Positions 10,780-24,806 of a stretch of DNA of 64,000 nt are shown one piece after another. The translations under genes and the position numbers were made by a program. The notes beneath the pieces are model-generated. The model saw nothing but the letters and a program-made list of their open reading frames with translations, searched no databases and had not been told where the DNA came from. The DNA comes from Vitis vinifera (lineage: Eukaryota; Streptophyta; Magnoliopsida; Vitales; Vitaceae): assembly GCF_030704535.1 (NCBI RefSeq), contig NC_081817.1:1627001-1691000 (forward strand), read 5' to 3'. Within the stretch, counting starts at the first letter, position 1. The number at the start of each line of letters is the position of its first letter.

Positions 10780-13309
10780 ATTTTTTTTCTCTTCTTCTTC
10801 TTTCTCTTGACATCATCCAAAGTCACTATAAATTCTTAATTTATAAAATATCAAATCAAACTTATTTCATATATAATTATGAACAATTGTATGAATTAGG
10901 AGACACATCACTTTAAATTTGTGTAGTCTTTTATTAGAATTTAATTAAAATATTTTATTCTTTTGACATACTCTATTATATGACATGTACTTATAACAAC
11001 AAATTCATATATAATTTTTTTAATAAAATTTAAAAAATTAATTATCATCTTTAATACAAGTTGAATATGGAACAATACTTTTCAATACTATATTAAATAC
11101 TCTCATCCAATCTTAGTACGAAAAAAAAAACGACTCTATACCAAATACCTTCATTTAATCTTATTTTGATATATATAAAATAAAATAAAATAAAATTTTG
11201 ATCAAATGTAAGGAATATACGAAGAATATGATTGATATAACAATATTTTAGCAAAGGGATTTGAATTTTCATATGGTGAAAAGAAGAGAGCATTCAAATG
11301 AGAGGGTAGGATTAGGAAGGGGTTGGTTAGGGCTGGATAACTTGAGATTTAAAACGTGGATGATTGGGAAGTTGACTTGATGGGGGTGGGGGGAGACTGG
11401 AGGATGGTAGTTGAGGTAAATAAAAGGGAAAGGAAAGGGCAAGAGTTGGGTGGATAAAGAGAAAGAAAAGAGGGCCAAAACCCAAAAAGTAAGTAATAAA
11501 GGCAAGTAGGTGGATGGTGGGTGGTGTAGTAAAGAGGATGGTGAGATGGTGGTGGTGGTGGTGGCGGTGGTGGCAGACTGCAGAGAGTGGAAGAAGAGAG
11601 TGACTGAACTTTTTCCTTTTTCCCTTTTTTTTTTTTTTTTTTTTGGGTATTATAAATTCCAATGGGGGAAAAGGGTCCCCCATTCTGTGGTTTCTGGCCT
11701 CATTAGCTATCTCATTTATTTAGGGTTCATAAATGCAAAGCCCCACCTCTTCACTCAACCTATGCACACTTCCTTTAATTAACCTAAGATTTTACTGCAA
11801 TGTTGGTGGGAACTTCTCTTTTGTTCTTTTGTACCAACTGAGATCCCTGCACTCATCAATTCCCTCCAATGCCCACACCACTTGCCTTCATTTCATCCAA
11901 GGAAGGTGTCACTGTCTTCCATTCAATTCTCTCTTCATTTTTTTCCTTTTTTCTTTTCCCAAAAAATGAAAAATTCTACCCCTTGAAATGTCACATTTTC
12001 AAAATTTTTGTGATTTGAGAAAATATTTTGATGCTATATATATCACATTTTCTTTTAATCCCGTACAAGTGTCTTAATGTCGTAGGACCCCTTGAGCTCA
12101 AAACGAACAATATCTAAGCAGATCATCACATATAATATATTTGAGCTATTTTGATTAAAATGGAAAATATCGATACGAATTGAAGTGAGTTGTTACATAT
12201 AATATATTTGAGACAGACGTATTTTTTCTTTTTAGTTTTAATAATGGAAAAAGGAAAAATAAAAATATTTATTCTTATGTGATTAATATTATATTTAAAA
12301 ACTACACTTTAAAAATCCCTAAGTCTAGAGTTTATATTTAAGAATTTTATTAAGCATATTATATTTTGCTTGTTGGTTTTAATATTTAAATAACTCTTCC
12401 AAACATGGTTTTAGACATCATCACAATCTAAAGGTATGTTGCCTTTTTGAATTTTAAATCTAAAGTATAAAGGAGAATTATCACCCTAGGGATAGAGGAT
12501 GGCCCTTCCTGGGAATAGATTATTATTTTTCTTTCACTTTAATTTTAATGTGGTAACTTTAATTATTCAATTTATTTTATCAAAACATTTTATTAGAGAA
12601 AAATATAATAATATTTTATTTTTATATTTGATTTGTCAAATTAAATGATAAAAATAAGCATAAATGTATTATTATATTAAATTTTATTAAATAGAATATG
12701 CCAAAATATTTAAATATGAAGATATATTTAAGATGGAAAAAAATTATAATATTTAATTTAATTACATATCTATGTATTTGTTGTTATAAAAATTATTATA
12801 TTTAATTAATTTATATTTAGTTTCAATTTATCATTAATAATTATTATAAAAAGAAATGTAAATATAAATATTTATATTTGTTTAAATGTTTTATTTGATA
12901 AAAATTTAAAAGAATATAAATATTTACCTGGTTGAAAATTTAAGATCACATGTGTGTATACCTTCCACGTCTTAGTAACATGCAAGTGGTATGGTGGGTT
13001 TGGAATGAAGAATTTAGGGTTAGTTGAATGGAAGTTTAATAAGTATTTGATCAAATATGAGTTGATCGATTCATATGAAATCGAACAATTTGTCCGATTC
13101 GATGGTTCGACCATTAATTCAAGAGGTTTGATAGCGGTCGAATCTTTGAACAGTTCATTTCACCATACTAAATTGAAGTGGAAAGATCATCGGTCGATGG
13201 TCAAATTGATTGCATCGACTAATCTGATTTGATTTTTAAAATATTGGTTGAAAGTACTTTATAAAAATTTAAGTTATTTAGATGAATGTATAAATAATAA
13301 GATAAAAGA

Positions 13310-13333
13310 AAATAAATAAATAAATAAATAAAA
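13310..13333. repeat. (AAAT)n microsatellite
   Basis: About six AAAT units. Confidence 0.85.
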
Positions 13334-14379
13334 TTAAGTGTGAATGATGAGAAGAAGATAACCGTATATAGTGAAAAGCATTGACCGACATAATAGAGTT
13401 GGCATGTGGCGCTACGATTGAACCTACTCATAGAGTCTTAGGACACATTTTTGTACCGTAAAAAGACCTTTGCTAGAAGCCAATCGCAACACTCTCAAGA
13501 CTTAGGGGAGTACGCACTGTAAGGACTGATCCCTGATGAGCTTAGATGAGTCCGAGCCTGAGTAGTCTAAAGCCCTGTCACCATTCTTTTGGAGGGGTTG
13601 AGCCCGTGAGGGTGAAGGTGGCACGTCCCTTTGTCTTCATGTACGCTGGTGTGTGGCTGACTTTTACACATTTTTGGGAATTCTTCTTCACCAAGGTAAT
13701 CATCCCTTCTGTATGACAGATTTTAGCTACATGGCCAAGATTTTTTCTCTACCTGTTGCTTTCATTGCCTCCATTCTCCTCTCATTATCTCATCTGGGTT
13801 TTTGAATCTGTCTTCAATGCATTTCACTTTCTACATATACAACATGGTAAGAAAATTTTCACCTTTTTTTTTTCCAACAAAACAAACAGATCTATAAATG
13901 TTTGTATAACTGCATCCATGCATGGTCTCAAGGGTAATTCAATTAGGAAAAAAAAGTAAGAACTTCACCATTTTGCTTTCCAAAGTTTTGAAAAGTTTGA
14001 GAATCATTGTAATTTTTAGTATTTGTATGATATCTTGTGTCCAATAAGAGAAAAAGTTTTTGATATTGAATATATATGAACTATTCTTAATCCCGTAAAT
14101 ATAGTAATAAACAAGAGAAAATAAATTATTACCACTTGATCCGAAATTAAGTTTTTTTTTTTTAATATGGTTTTTGAGGGTTTAGCTCAAACGAGTTTGA
14201 CATATATTTATATATAATATGATATAAAAACCTCCTTTTCCGGATTTCAACTTTCATGCTTAATTATTCATAAGATTTATTTATTCATATGATATATATC
14301 ATTCGGTACTAATCATTAAGAGTTACTTTTAACATATATTACGAGTCCAAGTCTTATAAACTTAAATTTTTATCGAAAA

Positions 14380-14420
14380 ATTAATAATCTAATATGGTAT
14401 CCGAGGCTCACTCAATTAGA
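14380..14420 (+). mobile_element. Possible LTR-retrotransposon primer-binding-site remnant
   Basis: The string ATGGTATCCGAGGCTCA resembles TGGTATCAGAGC, the usual plant primer-binding site for initiator tRNA-Met. It follows a run like the end of an LTR. No matching second LTR or coding remnant was found, so this is tentative. Confidence 0.25.
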
Positions 14421-15011
14421 AGTTCATCTTTACTTTCCGAATCCATTGAACCCACCTAAGGAAAATTGGTTGTCAAACAATAGCATTGATGTAACTTTAG
14501 ACTCCAAAAGTCAAGTCATGTGAAGGAGCTTTCAATGAAGAATGGTGGGAATTACCGGACTGAGGCTGAGAGCTCAGGGTAGGAACCCCCCAAAAAGGAC
14601 TGAGCTACGGCCACAAGGTGGTAGAAGCAAGAGCCAAAAGGTTGGGTGAGGTCAGAGGGCTTTATGAGATAGTTTCACATTCCAAAGCTGCATGAGCATT
14701 CTCTTATCCCCATGTGAATGGGGAATAGATTCAAATAAAAAAACAAAAGCAAAGAGTGGAGGATAATAAATCCAGAGAGTAAAACGACAGTGGGCTCATG
14801 GGTCATTTTCTTTCTCTCCATTCTCCTCTGCATGGAATGAAAATTCTGAAAAGGTCAAAAGAGAATTGGAAATGGTGAAGATGGTAGGTGGCCTTTTGTG
14901 GGGAAAATTCATCATGTTTTCAGCTTGATGGAATGTTTGGTTGCAGGTTGACACTGCCTCATTCCCCATCATCTGCTTCACCCAAAAAGGGCAAAGGAGA
15001 AAATAGAGGTC

Positions 15012-15340
15012 AATTTGGTTACGTTTTCTTTTTGTTTTTAAAAATTATTTTCTATTCCATTTTATTTTTAAAAATAGTTTCAAACAAGCCTATTTGAAAA
15101 CCGTTTTTTATAATAGTTTTATGTTCTACAGAACAAAAAACACAAAAAAAATATATTGGCAACTAAAAACCATTTTTTATTTTCTATTCTTAAAAGTAAA
15201 AAATAAGTTGTTTTTAAAAAACATTTTTTAATTATTTTATATTGTTTTCACTTGTTTTTTTTGAATAGATTTTTGTTATATAAAAATAAACAATTTTCAA
15301 AAACTATTTTTCAAAATTATTTTTTACCACCTAGACCTAA
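15012..15340. repeat. AT-rich MITE-like stretch
   Basis: Noncoding A/T-rich sequence with repeated TTTTTAAAAA-type palindromes and CAAACAAG and CCTAGACC ends, like the other MITE-like stretches. Boundaries and class are uncertain. Confidence 0.3.
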
Positions 15341-15475
15341 ATAGTGTTGAAAAAATTTATTTTTTAAAAAAATGTGCCATTTAACACAAAAAAAAATGTT
15401 CCTAATTGAAAACCATTTTTAAAAAAAAATATTTCAATACTTTTTTTTTTAATGTTACCTCAATAGGTTTTAGGG

Positions 15476-15724
15476 GTTGTTTGACCATGTTTTCTAAAAC
15501 AATTCTTAGTTACTTTTAAAAACAAAATTTTATTTAAAAAACTAAATATAAAAAATGGTTTTCTTCACTTATTTTAAGTTTTTAAAGTATTTTTATATAT
15601 TTAATTATTGCTAAAAAAAATCAGAAATGATAATTGAAAATACCTTAAATTTATTTTTAAAATATATATAAAAATATTTTTAATAGAAAAAAATTGTTTC
15701 CTATAAAAAATTTATCAAACATGT
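15476..15724. mobile_element. AT-rich MITE-like element
   Basis: The left end is GTTTGACCATGTTTTCTAAA. The right end, reverse complemented, is CATGTTTGATAAATTTTTTA. The interior is noncoding. It sits just upstream of the AIMP1-like gene. Confidence 0.4.
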
Positions 15725-15986
15725 TTCCAAATTAGAAAACGGTTTAAGAGTTTCTAAAGAGGCCCCTGGACTTCCAGGCCAATCAGAAAACTTAGCAAAT
15801 GGGCCTTTGGGCCTGGGCTTTCATGTATTTTTGGTAATGCCCATTTCCACAGCCCAAATAAATATTATGGGCAATGTTATTAGGGTTGCAGATAACGGGC
15901 TCCACCATCGGTGGCCCATAGAAACCCTGTATAAGGCGGCACTGTCCGAAACTGAACGACATTTTCGGAAGAAATCGGAGAGAAAA

Positions 15987-18900
15987 ATGGCCACTGGCGA
16001 CGCCGCTGCCAACGTCGTTCTCCGCAGAAAGCAAAGCATAGTGTCTTCTCTCTGCAAGCACCTCTCCTTGGATCCTGTAAGTTTCTGTTTGTTTCCTCTG
16101 AAAATTTTCCCAAACGTCCAATCTTTCTCATTTCTGCTGCAATTGCGGTTCTCCATTTGCTGCTCGAATCGGTTCTCATCACTGAATTTCATGCAATTTC
16201 TCACGCCTATCTATCGTTGTTGTTGAGTTGGAATTTCACGAGCTAGACTGACGAGTAGTTTGAATTTCTGGTCAGCTATATTATGCTGCAGTTGTAAATT
16301 TTCTTTTGTTGTTAGTGAGTATTGTTGCGATGTTTTGGAGTGGATGCGTGTGAATTGATTAGCTAGAAGTCGTGGATAATTGTCTAATGTATTGGATTCT
16401 GGGAATAGTTATGTGCTTTGAAGTGATCTGGTACCCTTGTTTGGGCAAAAAATTTATCGAGATTGTAATATCTATGCCATTTTTCCACACTTATAAGCTT
16501 GGAAGAAAATGCGTTTCTCTTGCACCTTGTGAATTTTTAAATTCTTCATTTCGTTACTGAGAAAAAAAAAAGGTAAGAAATGAATTATTTCATATTTAAC
16601 AACCAAAAGGAAAAACACTACTAGCACAGTAGAGAAAAGATTTGTTTTTTTCTTCTTTTGTTTTACTATTTTTCTTCTCAACCAAATTGAGGCCTAAGCC
16701 TTCATTTGGACCAAAGAAAGTGTGAATGGAAAGACAAGAGCAAGGAAAAAGGAAGGGAAAAAAAGTGAAGAAAAATAAAGGAAAAGTAAGTTTTTAGCTC
16801 ATTAGATATTTTCTCCAATGCATAAGTTCTTAAATAATTTTCTTATTTTTCATTTTTCATTCTTGTTTCCATGGCAAATGAAACAGTAGGATTTGAGAGT
16901 CCTTCCTTTTCTTTTCCTTTTTTCCCTTTTCCTATCACTTTTCAACGTTCAAACAAGTATTAATATTTATATAGTATGATTATTTTCTAATAAAATGTGC
17001 ACTTGAATTGTGTCTATTGGAAAACAAAGGAAAAAAAGACTTGAATTGTGAGTCGGCGTTTGTACAGGGCTTCTTGACTATGATGTTTATGGCTCCACTT
17101 CTGAACAAGTGGATTCCCCATTTTTTCAGGCATTGTGTGCGAGTCCATTTGAACTTGCATGAATTGTTAATTCAGGAAAGTGATTTAACAGTTTAACTTG
17201 TGTTAGTGGTTTCTTCATGTTTGAATTATTTAATTTATGTTGATTTGCAATTTTGCTTAGGACTGGTAATCTGTTTGATCACTGTACTGTTATTATGACA
17301 ATTCTATAGCTGAATCCTATAATTTATTTGTGCAGAAAATTTTCTTGGATAGCATTGTGGAAAATGATATTAAGAGTTTGTGTGCAAATATATTGAAGTC
17401 ATCAGGAAGGGCTCCCAAAAACAGTGATGAGGTAAAGTTGGGTTGGTTCAGTGATGGGCATTTCTATTAGTCTTTATGCATAAGCATTTTCCCTTGTAGC
17501 TACTGTAATATTAAAGTTACTAAAAAGAATTCATATTGTCCTTTTTTTTTTTTTTTTGGTACCTACTTGGATTAGCTTATTTTCTTGTCAATTTCTAGTT
17601 AAACATCGTATCCATGGGATGAAATCATCTCACAGAACCTCTGTAGTTTTAGTTTTGGTAGCCTCTCATGAAGGATTTAGATTTTATCCATAATCTCAGA
17701 TTTTGACTTTTGATTGTAGGTGTCCAAGTGGATATCTTTTGCAGAGAGTTATCCTGTAGATTCTAAGGCATGCTTTGGGGCCCTCCATGTTATAAATGAG
17801 GAATTGGCTGAAAAGTCAGTTCTCATGGGTGATGGATTGAAACCCTCCGAAGCTGATGTTATTGTTTTTTCTTTGCTACATCCATTTGTGGTATGCATTC
17901 TCTATCTTTTGTTACCAATCATTTTTCACATTGACCATTCATGTGTCTTATTTTTTTGAAAATTGAGATCTTCATGTTTCTTGCGCTGTACTGGGATCCT
18001 TTTAACACCACAACAAGTGGTGGACCAACTGACATTCTATTATCATTCAGTTCTCTAAGTTTTTACAAGGGTTTACTCTGAAATATTAAGTATATGAAAA
18101 CATATTAATTTGCATTTCTTTCTCTAAGATTGAGTTTGAGGAGGATGTTATGGTTAGGCTTATTTGTAACATAAATCTTTTTAAAGAGCTAAGGATTCAA
18201 AAGGAGAAAACTGCCACTGTTTTTTATTAAGAAAATTAAGTTTAGATGCATGCAAAGTACTTGACATTCTAATGACTTCGGGCTGGTTTTATGTTTCCAG
18301 ATTGGTCTTCCAAATACAGAGCGGCAAAAGTTGCCACATTTGGTGAGATGGATGGAGTACATCCAGGTGGGAACACCCTGTTTGGTTTTTTCTTTTTTAA
18401 ACTCATTAACATGTGTAGTAATGTTCTGCAAAAAAAAAAAAAAAAAGTGTCTGGACATGCTATCATAAGGTGAAATGCAGTAAGTTGGCAATAAATAGTT
18501 GCTTTGAACTTTTGAAGGTTTAAGAGTTGTTTATATGGTATCCTTGGGCACCAGTTGTCTCATTCTGAAAAGATATATTATTGTGATCAGTTCCATTTTT
18601 TGCAGTTAATGCACTAATCTGAAATATTGGTTTCAGTGCCACCTTCTAACTAATCTACATTTAATAGTTAATGTTTTATGATTTTTAAGCCTGTCTTCAT
18701 TCTGAAGACTGCAGGTTTTGTCTAGAGGTTTTAGCTTACACTTCTTTATGTTCTTGGACCAAGTCTTGTTCCAAGCATTTTTTTTACGGTAGATATCACT
18801 TATCCCTATCATGCTAAGATGATGAGAGCACATTTAATGAATGTTGGGCATATGTTGCCACCAAATTAGCAGTTCCTTGTGTCAACTATGCAGGCTTCCT

Positions 18901-21900
18901 TCAGGAACCTAGCTTCCTTTTACTAGTGTTCTGATCTTCAATTTAGTCATGGTTACCAGTTATTATTGTGCCTGTTTCCATTGAGATTTTAATGAATCAG
19001 TGCTTTTAAACATTTTGTAATTTATTTTTGCAGAGCAAGGAGAATTTTGGAGAGTTATTTCCAAAGATTTTGTTAGAGAATGATGTAATTGAGCTTCCAG
19101 TGAGTATCTTTAACCTACAACTGCTGCTGCTTTGTTGGTGACCCATATTCTATGAACTGTTGAAGAGTTGTTCAGTATTGTTAGATTTTTGCATCCTTGT
19201 TCAATTGGCATTTAGATTGTACCATTTCAAGTGCTTCTTTTGTGGTCTTTACATTGCTGTTAGGATAAGGGAATGAAAGGTTGAGGATGGTTCAAATAGA
19301 AAGGAAGAGTTTGTATTCACTTCTGTGGATGTCATATTATACTGGTTAAACACAGATTCTGCTAGAATGTTTAAGTGCAAGGTTGCAGAAGCTTTCTTTA
19401 TAGCCATAAAGGTATATTCATGTGCTGCTAACATTGGCCCTGGTGTTGCATATCACATTAGAACACTTGCTTCTGTGCTTGAGTTAGAATGGGCTTAATA
19501 TGGGTGACCTCTTTCATTTGCTGCAACTTTAATTCCCCTCTTTTGTGGAGTTTCTTGTTTGCAGAAATCATCCACCTCCTACTATAACGTGTTAGAGGAT
19601 ACATTTTTAATATTCTTTCCTTCACTTTGTTGCAGAAACCAAAAATTGTAGTTAAGTTGGAGGCAGATCCAAATGCAAAAAAGACTGTGCAGAGCACAAA
19701 AAATGCAGATAATACAGAAGCAAACCCAAATTCAAAGAAGAGTGATGTTGTGGTAAATTCTTTTCCCTTTTTATTTTTTTTTGTGTGTGGTGGTGTTGGT
19801 TATTTTCAATTCAAAATCTTGATATTATGCACTCCATTTTCTAGGCAGTAGCATTCATTTTCCTTAACAGCTTGGGATTTAGGTGGAGGTATCCTTTCTT
19901 TAACAACAGCCCTGTGGACAAAGTATTGCCATAACTTTTTTTTATTAGATAATAAGAGAATTTTTTCTGAGAAGATAATTTACAAAATAACTGGTTCAGA
20001 ACTTGGGGCTGTACAAAGATCCAAGGTTCTTAGAAGCACTTTGTAGAAGCAGGTACAGAAGCTGGAGCAGGAAAATGCTTGTCCTAAAGTGGTTTAGAGA
20101 TAAGGGCCATTAGGATGTTTAGTTAGTAAGTTACCAACAGATACATTTCCTATGGTGTTTCCATATATTATCATATATAAGACAATAGACTTTGTGTATA
20201 TATAAATACATGCAACTCTGTTAGATATGCATTGATTTCATCAAAAAATGTAGTTTATATTTTTTCTATTTCTTTGTTTCAAGTGATTTTTCATTTTTCA
20301 TTTCAACAATTGTCACCATTTACCTACCCAACAAGTGTAGGGGCACAATGCAGAGGATTTGTCAGAGCCCACCAGTTTAACTTTTAAGGTTTATAAGGAT
20401 ACTGGGATATTGATCTTCAATGTCAAACACGAAGATTCAATAACTTCACTCTTCCCCCTATTGATCAATTATTTAACATTTTTCTGTTGCCTATCAAAAA
20501 AAAAAAAAAACTTACCTCCATTGACCCAAGTCCCTCTTACAGTAATTCAAGTAAAAAACCAAATAAATGTAAATGCTGCATGTGAGGTCAAAGACACATG
20601 TTTATTAAGTAATGGTAGTCAACTAGAACAATGATGTGGCTTTGTTAGCATTTACTTCAATAAATGGTATTAGTAAGATTTAAGTCTCGGTTTGAAATTT
20701 GAGAAATTTTTATTGTTGCCCTGAGCTCTAAATTTTTTTCCACTGTGATATTCCTGCACAATGACATTGCTCTTTTGTTCTTTTGGAACTTTAAGAAAAA
20801 AGTAACAGGAAATAATGCTGCTGCTGAGCAGAAGAAGAAATTACCTGAAAAAGAAGCAGTTGAGAAAGATAAAGAAGTCAGCATCAGTTTGCTCAATATA
20901 CAGGTTGGACTTATTCGGAAAGCATGGAAGCATCCATCTGCAGATAGGTGTGCTGTAATCTCTTCTCTTTCTCTTCCTTTCGGTTTTCATTTTTCCTTTT
21001 TCCTTCTCAAATTTATATTGCCTACAACCTGAGGTACCTCAAGCCTATAGGTTCTAAACTGTCTGAATGCCAATCTAATGGTTTAGGATTTAATATGATA
21101 GCTACTCCTTCTATTCAGTCACAACATTTCGTTTATTTTGATCTATGATGCAGTTTACTGGTTGAAGAGATAGATGTTGGAGATGCAAAATTACGGCAGG
21201 TGGTCAGTGGCCTTGCAAAGTATTGTAGTCCAGAGGAGTTGACGGTATGTATAATACTAGAGTTGGTTAGGGAAAGTTCCTGCACTTGATTTTTCTTTGT
21301 TCTTTTCAAGGTTTTCTTATTATTTTCTGATGTTTATTTCTAAAATGGGTCTTTTTGATGTTGGTTCCTGATGTTTAGAACCGTCGTGTTGTGCTAATCA
21401 CAAATGTTAAACCTGGAAAGCTACGAGATGTGATGTCAGAAGGACTGGTAATCATTTTTCCCTTGTATTATGGTTGTCAGACTTTGCTCATGTGTCTGCT
21501 TTATCAGTCAAATAAAGATGCATGTCATGTCCAGTTTAGTTATGAAAATATTGCAAAACTACAAATGGTTACAATCAAAGCCTCGTTCATTGGTTGTAAG
21601 AGATTCCCAACTTTTGCTTAGCCATGTAAAACAGTATATATAACAGAAAGTACACTTTTTTTATTTCATCAAAATCATATGCCTTGTAAGTTGAAATGCT
21701 ACCTACCTCCGTAAGGGGATGAGATATTCATCCCCTTCCCTGTGCATTCAGAAATTCAAACAAGACATGCTTTCTAACTTTTTAGGAATTGGCTAGTATG
21801 AGATCTTACATTGGTTAGGGAAAGAAGTTTCCTACACTTTATATGTAGTAAGCTTTTTTGAACTGTGTAGATTCATTCCTAAGCCGTGTGGGTGTTAGAC

Positions 21901-24806
21901 CTAAGACAACAATATCTACATGGGAGGGAGCATGTCATTACAAATGGTGCTGGAGTCAGGTCCCTGATTTGATATAGAAGCCTGAGTGAGTGTTTTGACT
22001 TGTCCCTTGTGCCTGCACAGTGAGAAAAGAGGGAGAGAGGAGGAGCAAAGCATATCTCATGTTAAACAAATGACGTGGGCTGAAATTATTGCCAGCATTT
22101 AGGCTATTAATCATGACCTGACTTGCTTTCTTCCGACCTACATAAATATAGGGAAAAAGGAGTAGGTCAGTTTCATATACATTTTCATCATGTTTTCACA
22201 TTCCACATGTGGTAATGATGATAGACTGCCATTTGATTATTATAAATGTTGTATATTAGGTTTACCATACTATTATATAGAACTTTGGAATTCCTTTATA
22301 TGTCAAAACACTGATAATCAGTTCACAGAATATTTATGGACATAGTAGATTACTTTTCCAAATCAAAGGCCTTTTCATGTATACCCTGGAAGACATCTTT
22401 GGTTGGTGGAGTTCCAGTTGAATTTTCTCACGACGCTTCAGGAAAAGAAAATAGTCCAGAGTGCAACATTTTTATCAGATACATGGCCTCATTGGGCCTC
22501 CTGGGGAGAATATTACCTAATCTATTGGTGAATGTCTTTGTATTGAACTATCCTGGTCTTCAGATGGAAAAGGAATACAATTTGATATCTGTCTGAAACT
22601 AGGATTAGGAAGAATGCAGAACTTGAGTCACAGTTATGACTTAAGGCCTAGGGGATTGAAGGCTCTCCTGCAAGATTTCCAATGCCTAAAAAGTGGATGA
22701 GTTTGCCAGTTGAATGTATAACATATGGATCCCATATGTCAGTGGAGTGATCAGATGAACCCCCTAGAGCAGATAGAAGTGTGCTTGCCTGAACCTCTTT
22801 GCTAGTAGCTGCAGACATATTTATTATTGTCCTTCTATGGGACTGGTTGCTTGATTTTCTTTATAAGATTTCTGAAGCAATCTGTACTCTAGAAGTCTGT
22901 AAATAAACATGTTTTTTTGATCGATGAATTCTGTAAATAAACATCCAAAGCATCCTCATCTATTCTTCTTCTATATTTCACCCTTCTCACCTTAACAATT
23001 CCCTTAAAAGGGGGTCATAACCATGAAAATCAAAGAGCTAAGGTTTCTGCAGCAATATCTTTTACTGAAGCTAACTTGTTAACTTATCAATTCAAACAAG
23101 AAGAGGTTATTCTGTTTCTGATTCCCTTTCTCTAGGTGCTATGTGCTTCCAATGAAGATCACACTGGTGTAGAGCCTTTGCTCCCTCCAGAAGGTGCCAA
23201 AATTGGGGAACGTGTTTCATTTTCTGGGTAAGCATGCTAAAATTACTAAAAACTAACTTACATCCATTGCCTGAATGCTTTGCATGCAGTTGTTGTAAAA
23301 TTTTGGAAGGAGTACCAATATGATAAGGGCTCGTTCGGTACTATTTCTATGGCAGCATATTTATACAAACTCTCTGCATCATTTAACATTACTAGGAAGA
23401 TTTTTTCTTGGTTGAGCTTTCCGTTTTGTTTATAACTTCCTTGTGCTGGAAATGACTAATTTATTGAGGGAAAATGACTTATGACTAATGTATTGAAGTT
23501 TATCTCGAGAAAAATTTATCTACGATGTTTTGATCTGTTCAACCCTCAGTTCTGGGGGTTGAGCTTACCCCTTATGTAGTTCATCAAAGTTCTCAATCAG
23601 CATACCCTTAGGCCTTAAGTACATTGTTGAGAGGCACCCCTGTCTGATGTGAAGACATTTGAATTATTAAAATATCTTGCAGTGGATCGACAAGTTTGCT
23701 ACTATGTGGAGGAATGGAGATGACCCATTCCAACCTCCAAAGGATTTCTTTACATGAACCAGAATTTGAACTTAACCATGATTTCTTTTTAATCAGAAAT
23801 GGATAAAACAAGTACATGGGAAGGATAAGACTTACCCCAAAAAAAAAGTACATGGGGAAGGATAAGGATTCCTCCTCTGATTTACAAAAGTTTATCAAAA
23901 AATGGAAAATTGAACCGTCTCTAGTATACTAATAAGACCTATACATCTATACAGAAGCATACAAGAATCTTCAATGTAAACCTCTCATCTCTCCATGAGG
24001 ATTAGCACATCTCATTCTCCTCACTATCCAAAATCTTATGACTTGTACACTGAATTCCAGTCAAGCTGAACAACATTGAGAACAATGCTGCTAAACGCCA
24101 AGGTACAAGGGGTCCAGAAAGATGAATAGAAATGAATTAGATCCTGAACTTAACCATGATATTTTATTCCTTGACTTGATAATCATAACATGACTAGTTC
24201 TTTTCTTTTTGGCATTAAATGTAGTTTTCCCCATGGCTGTGTTTGTTAACATGCTTTTGTGAATGTTTCCATCTCTAGGAATGAGGGTAAACCAGAAGAT
24301 GTCTTAAACCCAAAAAAGAAACAATTGGAGAAGATAACACCGGTATGTGCTTTATTTTCCTGGTTTGTGCATTTCTAATATGGGTTGAGAAGTGGGGTAG
24401 CACTTGTCAACATAGTTGTCTGGATATTATGGTTGGTGATGCTGCCACTTTTTTACCCTTTTTTTTTTTGTGTGGATGTTTATTGGGATGAAGAAATTAC
24501 TGGTGGGATCCTTGTGTATGATCGATCAAGGGTGGATATGTTTCCAGGTCATCTAACTTAATCGGTCCAAACTACAAACTTCTTGCCATGGGCATAGATC
24601 CGAACTACAAACTTAACCATCCCCTTATTTATGTTGAGTGTGACCATTGACTGAAATGTCTTGAATTATATCTTTTGATCATGGGATTTTCATGGATGCA
24701 GCATCTTTTCACTGATGATAAGGGTGTGGCCACATTCAAGGGGATACCATTTATGACTTCGGGTGGCCCATGCACATGTTCTATTCCCAAAGCAAGCATC
24801 AAATGA
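15987..24806 (+). CDS. AIMP1/Arc1p-like tRNA-binding cofactor, 12 exons
   Basis: Probable cytosolic cofactor of aminoacyl-tRNA synthetases, orthologous to Arabidopsis At2g40660. Exons: 15987-16076, 17336-17431, 17720-17890, 18301-18366, 19034-19099, 19636-19752, 20796-20947, 21154-21244, 21379-21447, 23136-23227, 24279-24342, 24702-24806. All junctions are GT-AG and the frame is unbroken for 392 residues. Residues about 30-160 resemble the GST-C-like interaction domain of this family (FSLLHPFVIGLPNTERQKLP). Residues about 160-225 form a Lys-rich linker. Residues about 225-392 are the EMAPII-type OB-fold tRNA-binding domain (VGLIRKAWKHPSADSLLVEE; VVLITNVKPGKLR; CASNEDHTGVEPL). No catalytic synthetase domain is present, so it should deliver tRNA or scaffold synthetases rather than charge tRNA. 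Intron 9 is 1.7 kb and contains a short LTR-element remnant. An A-run after CCTATC at 20496-20509 in intron 6 looks like an L1 3' end. Confidence 0.95.
21797..21960 (+). mobile_element. Short LTR-element remnant with primer-binding site in intron 9
   Basis: The start TATGAGATCTTACATTGGTT matches the common plant LTR opening TGTGAGATCCCACATCGGTT. About 145 bases on, the segment ends in ATTACA followed by AATGGTGCTGGAGTCAGG, a mutated form of the ACAAATGGTATCAGAGCC junction between LTR and initiator-tRNA primer site. CAATATCTACATGGGAGGG also matches the internal LTR consensus I recall (CAATATCTGCTAGCGGTGGG). It is decayed, without coding sequence, in sense with the host gene. Confidence 0.6.

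Larger units (their letters stand above)
10200..15986. other. Divergent intergenic region between IRK and the AIMP1-like gene
   Basis: About 5.8 kb of AT-rich DNA with MITE-like elements (10441-10779, 15012-15340, 15476-15724), microsatellites (GTG-rich about 11540-11575; AAAT about 13310) and a possible retroelement primer-binding-site remnant near 14395. The segments 13370-13680 and 14480-14700 are less AT-rich but show no ORF, tRNA or structural RNA that I can support. The last 100 bases before 15987 are probably the promoter and 5'UTR of the AIMP1-like gene. Confidence 0.45.

Noticed and set aside
13533..13560. CTGATGA as in a hammerhead ribozyme or box C/D snoRNA
   Set aside because: The GAAA core and stems of a hammerhead are absent, and the spacing to the next CTGA is too short for a C/D snoRNA.
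14944..14966. miR408-like string CACTGCCTCATTCCCC
   Set aside because: Several mismatches to the known mature form and no convincing hairpin with the upstream arm.
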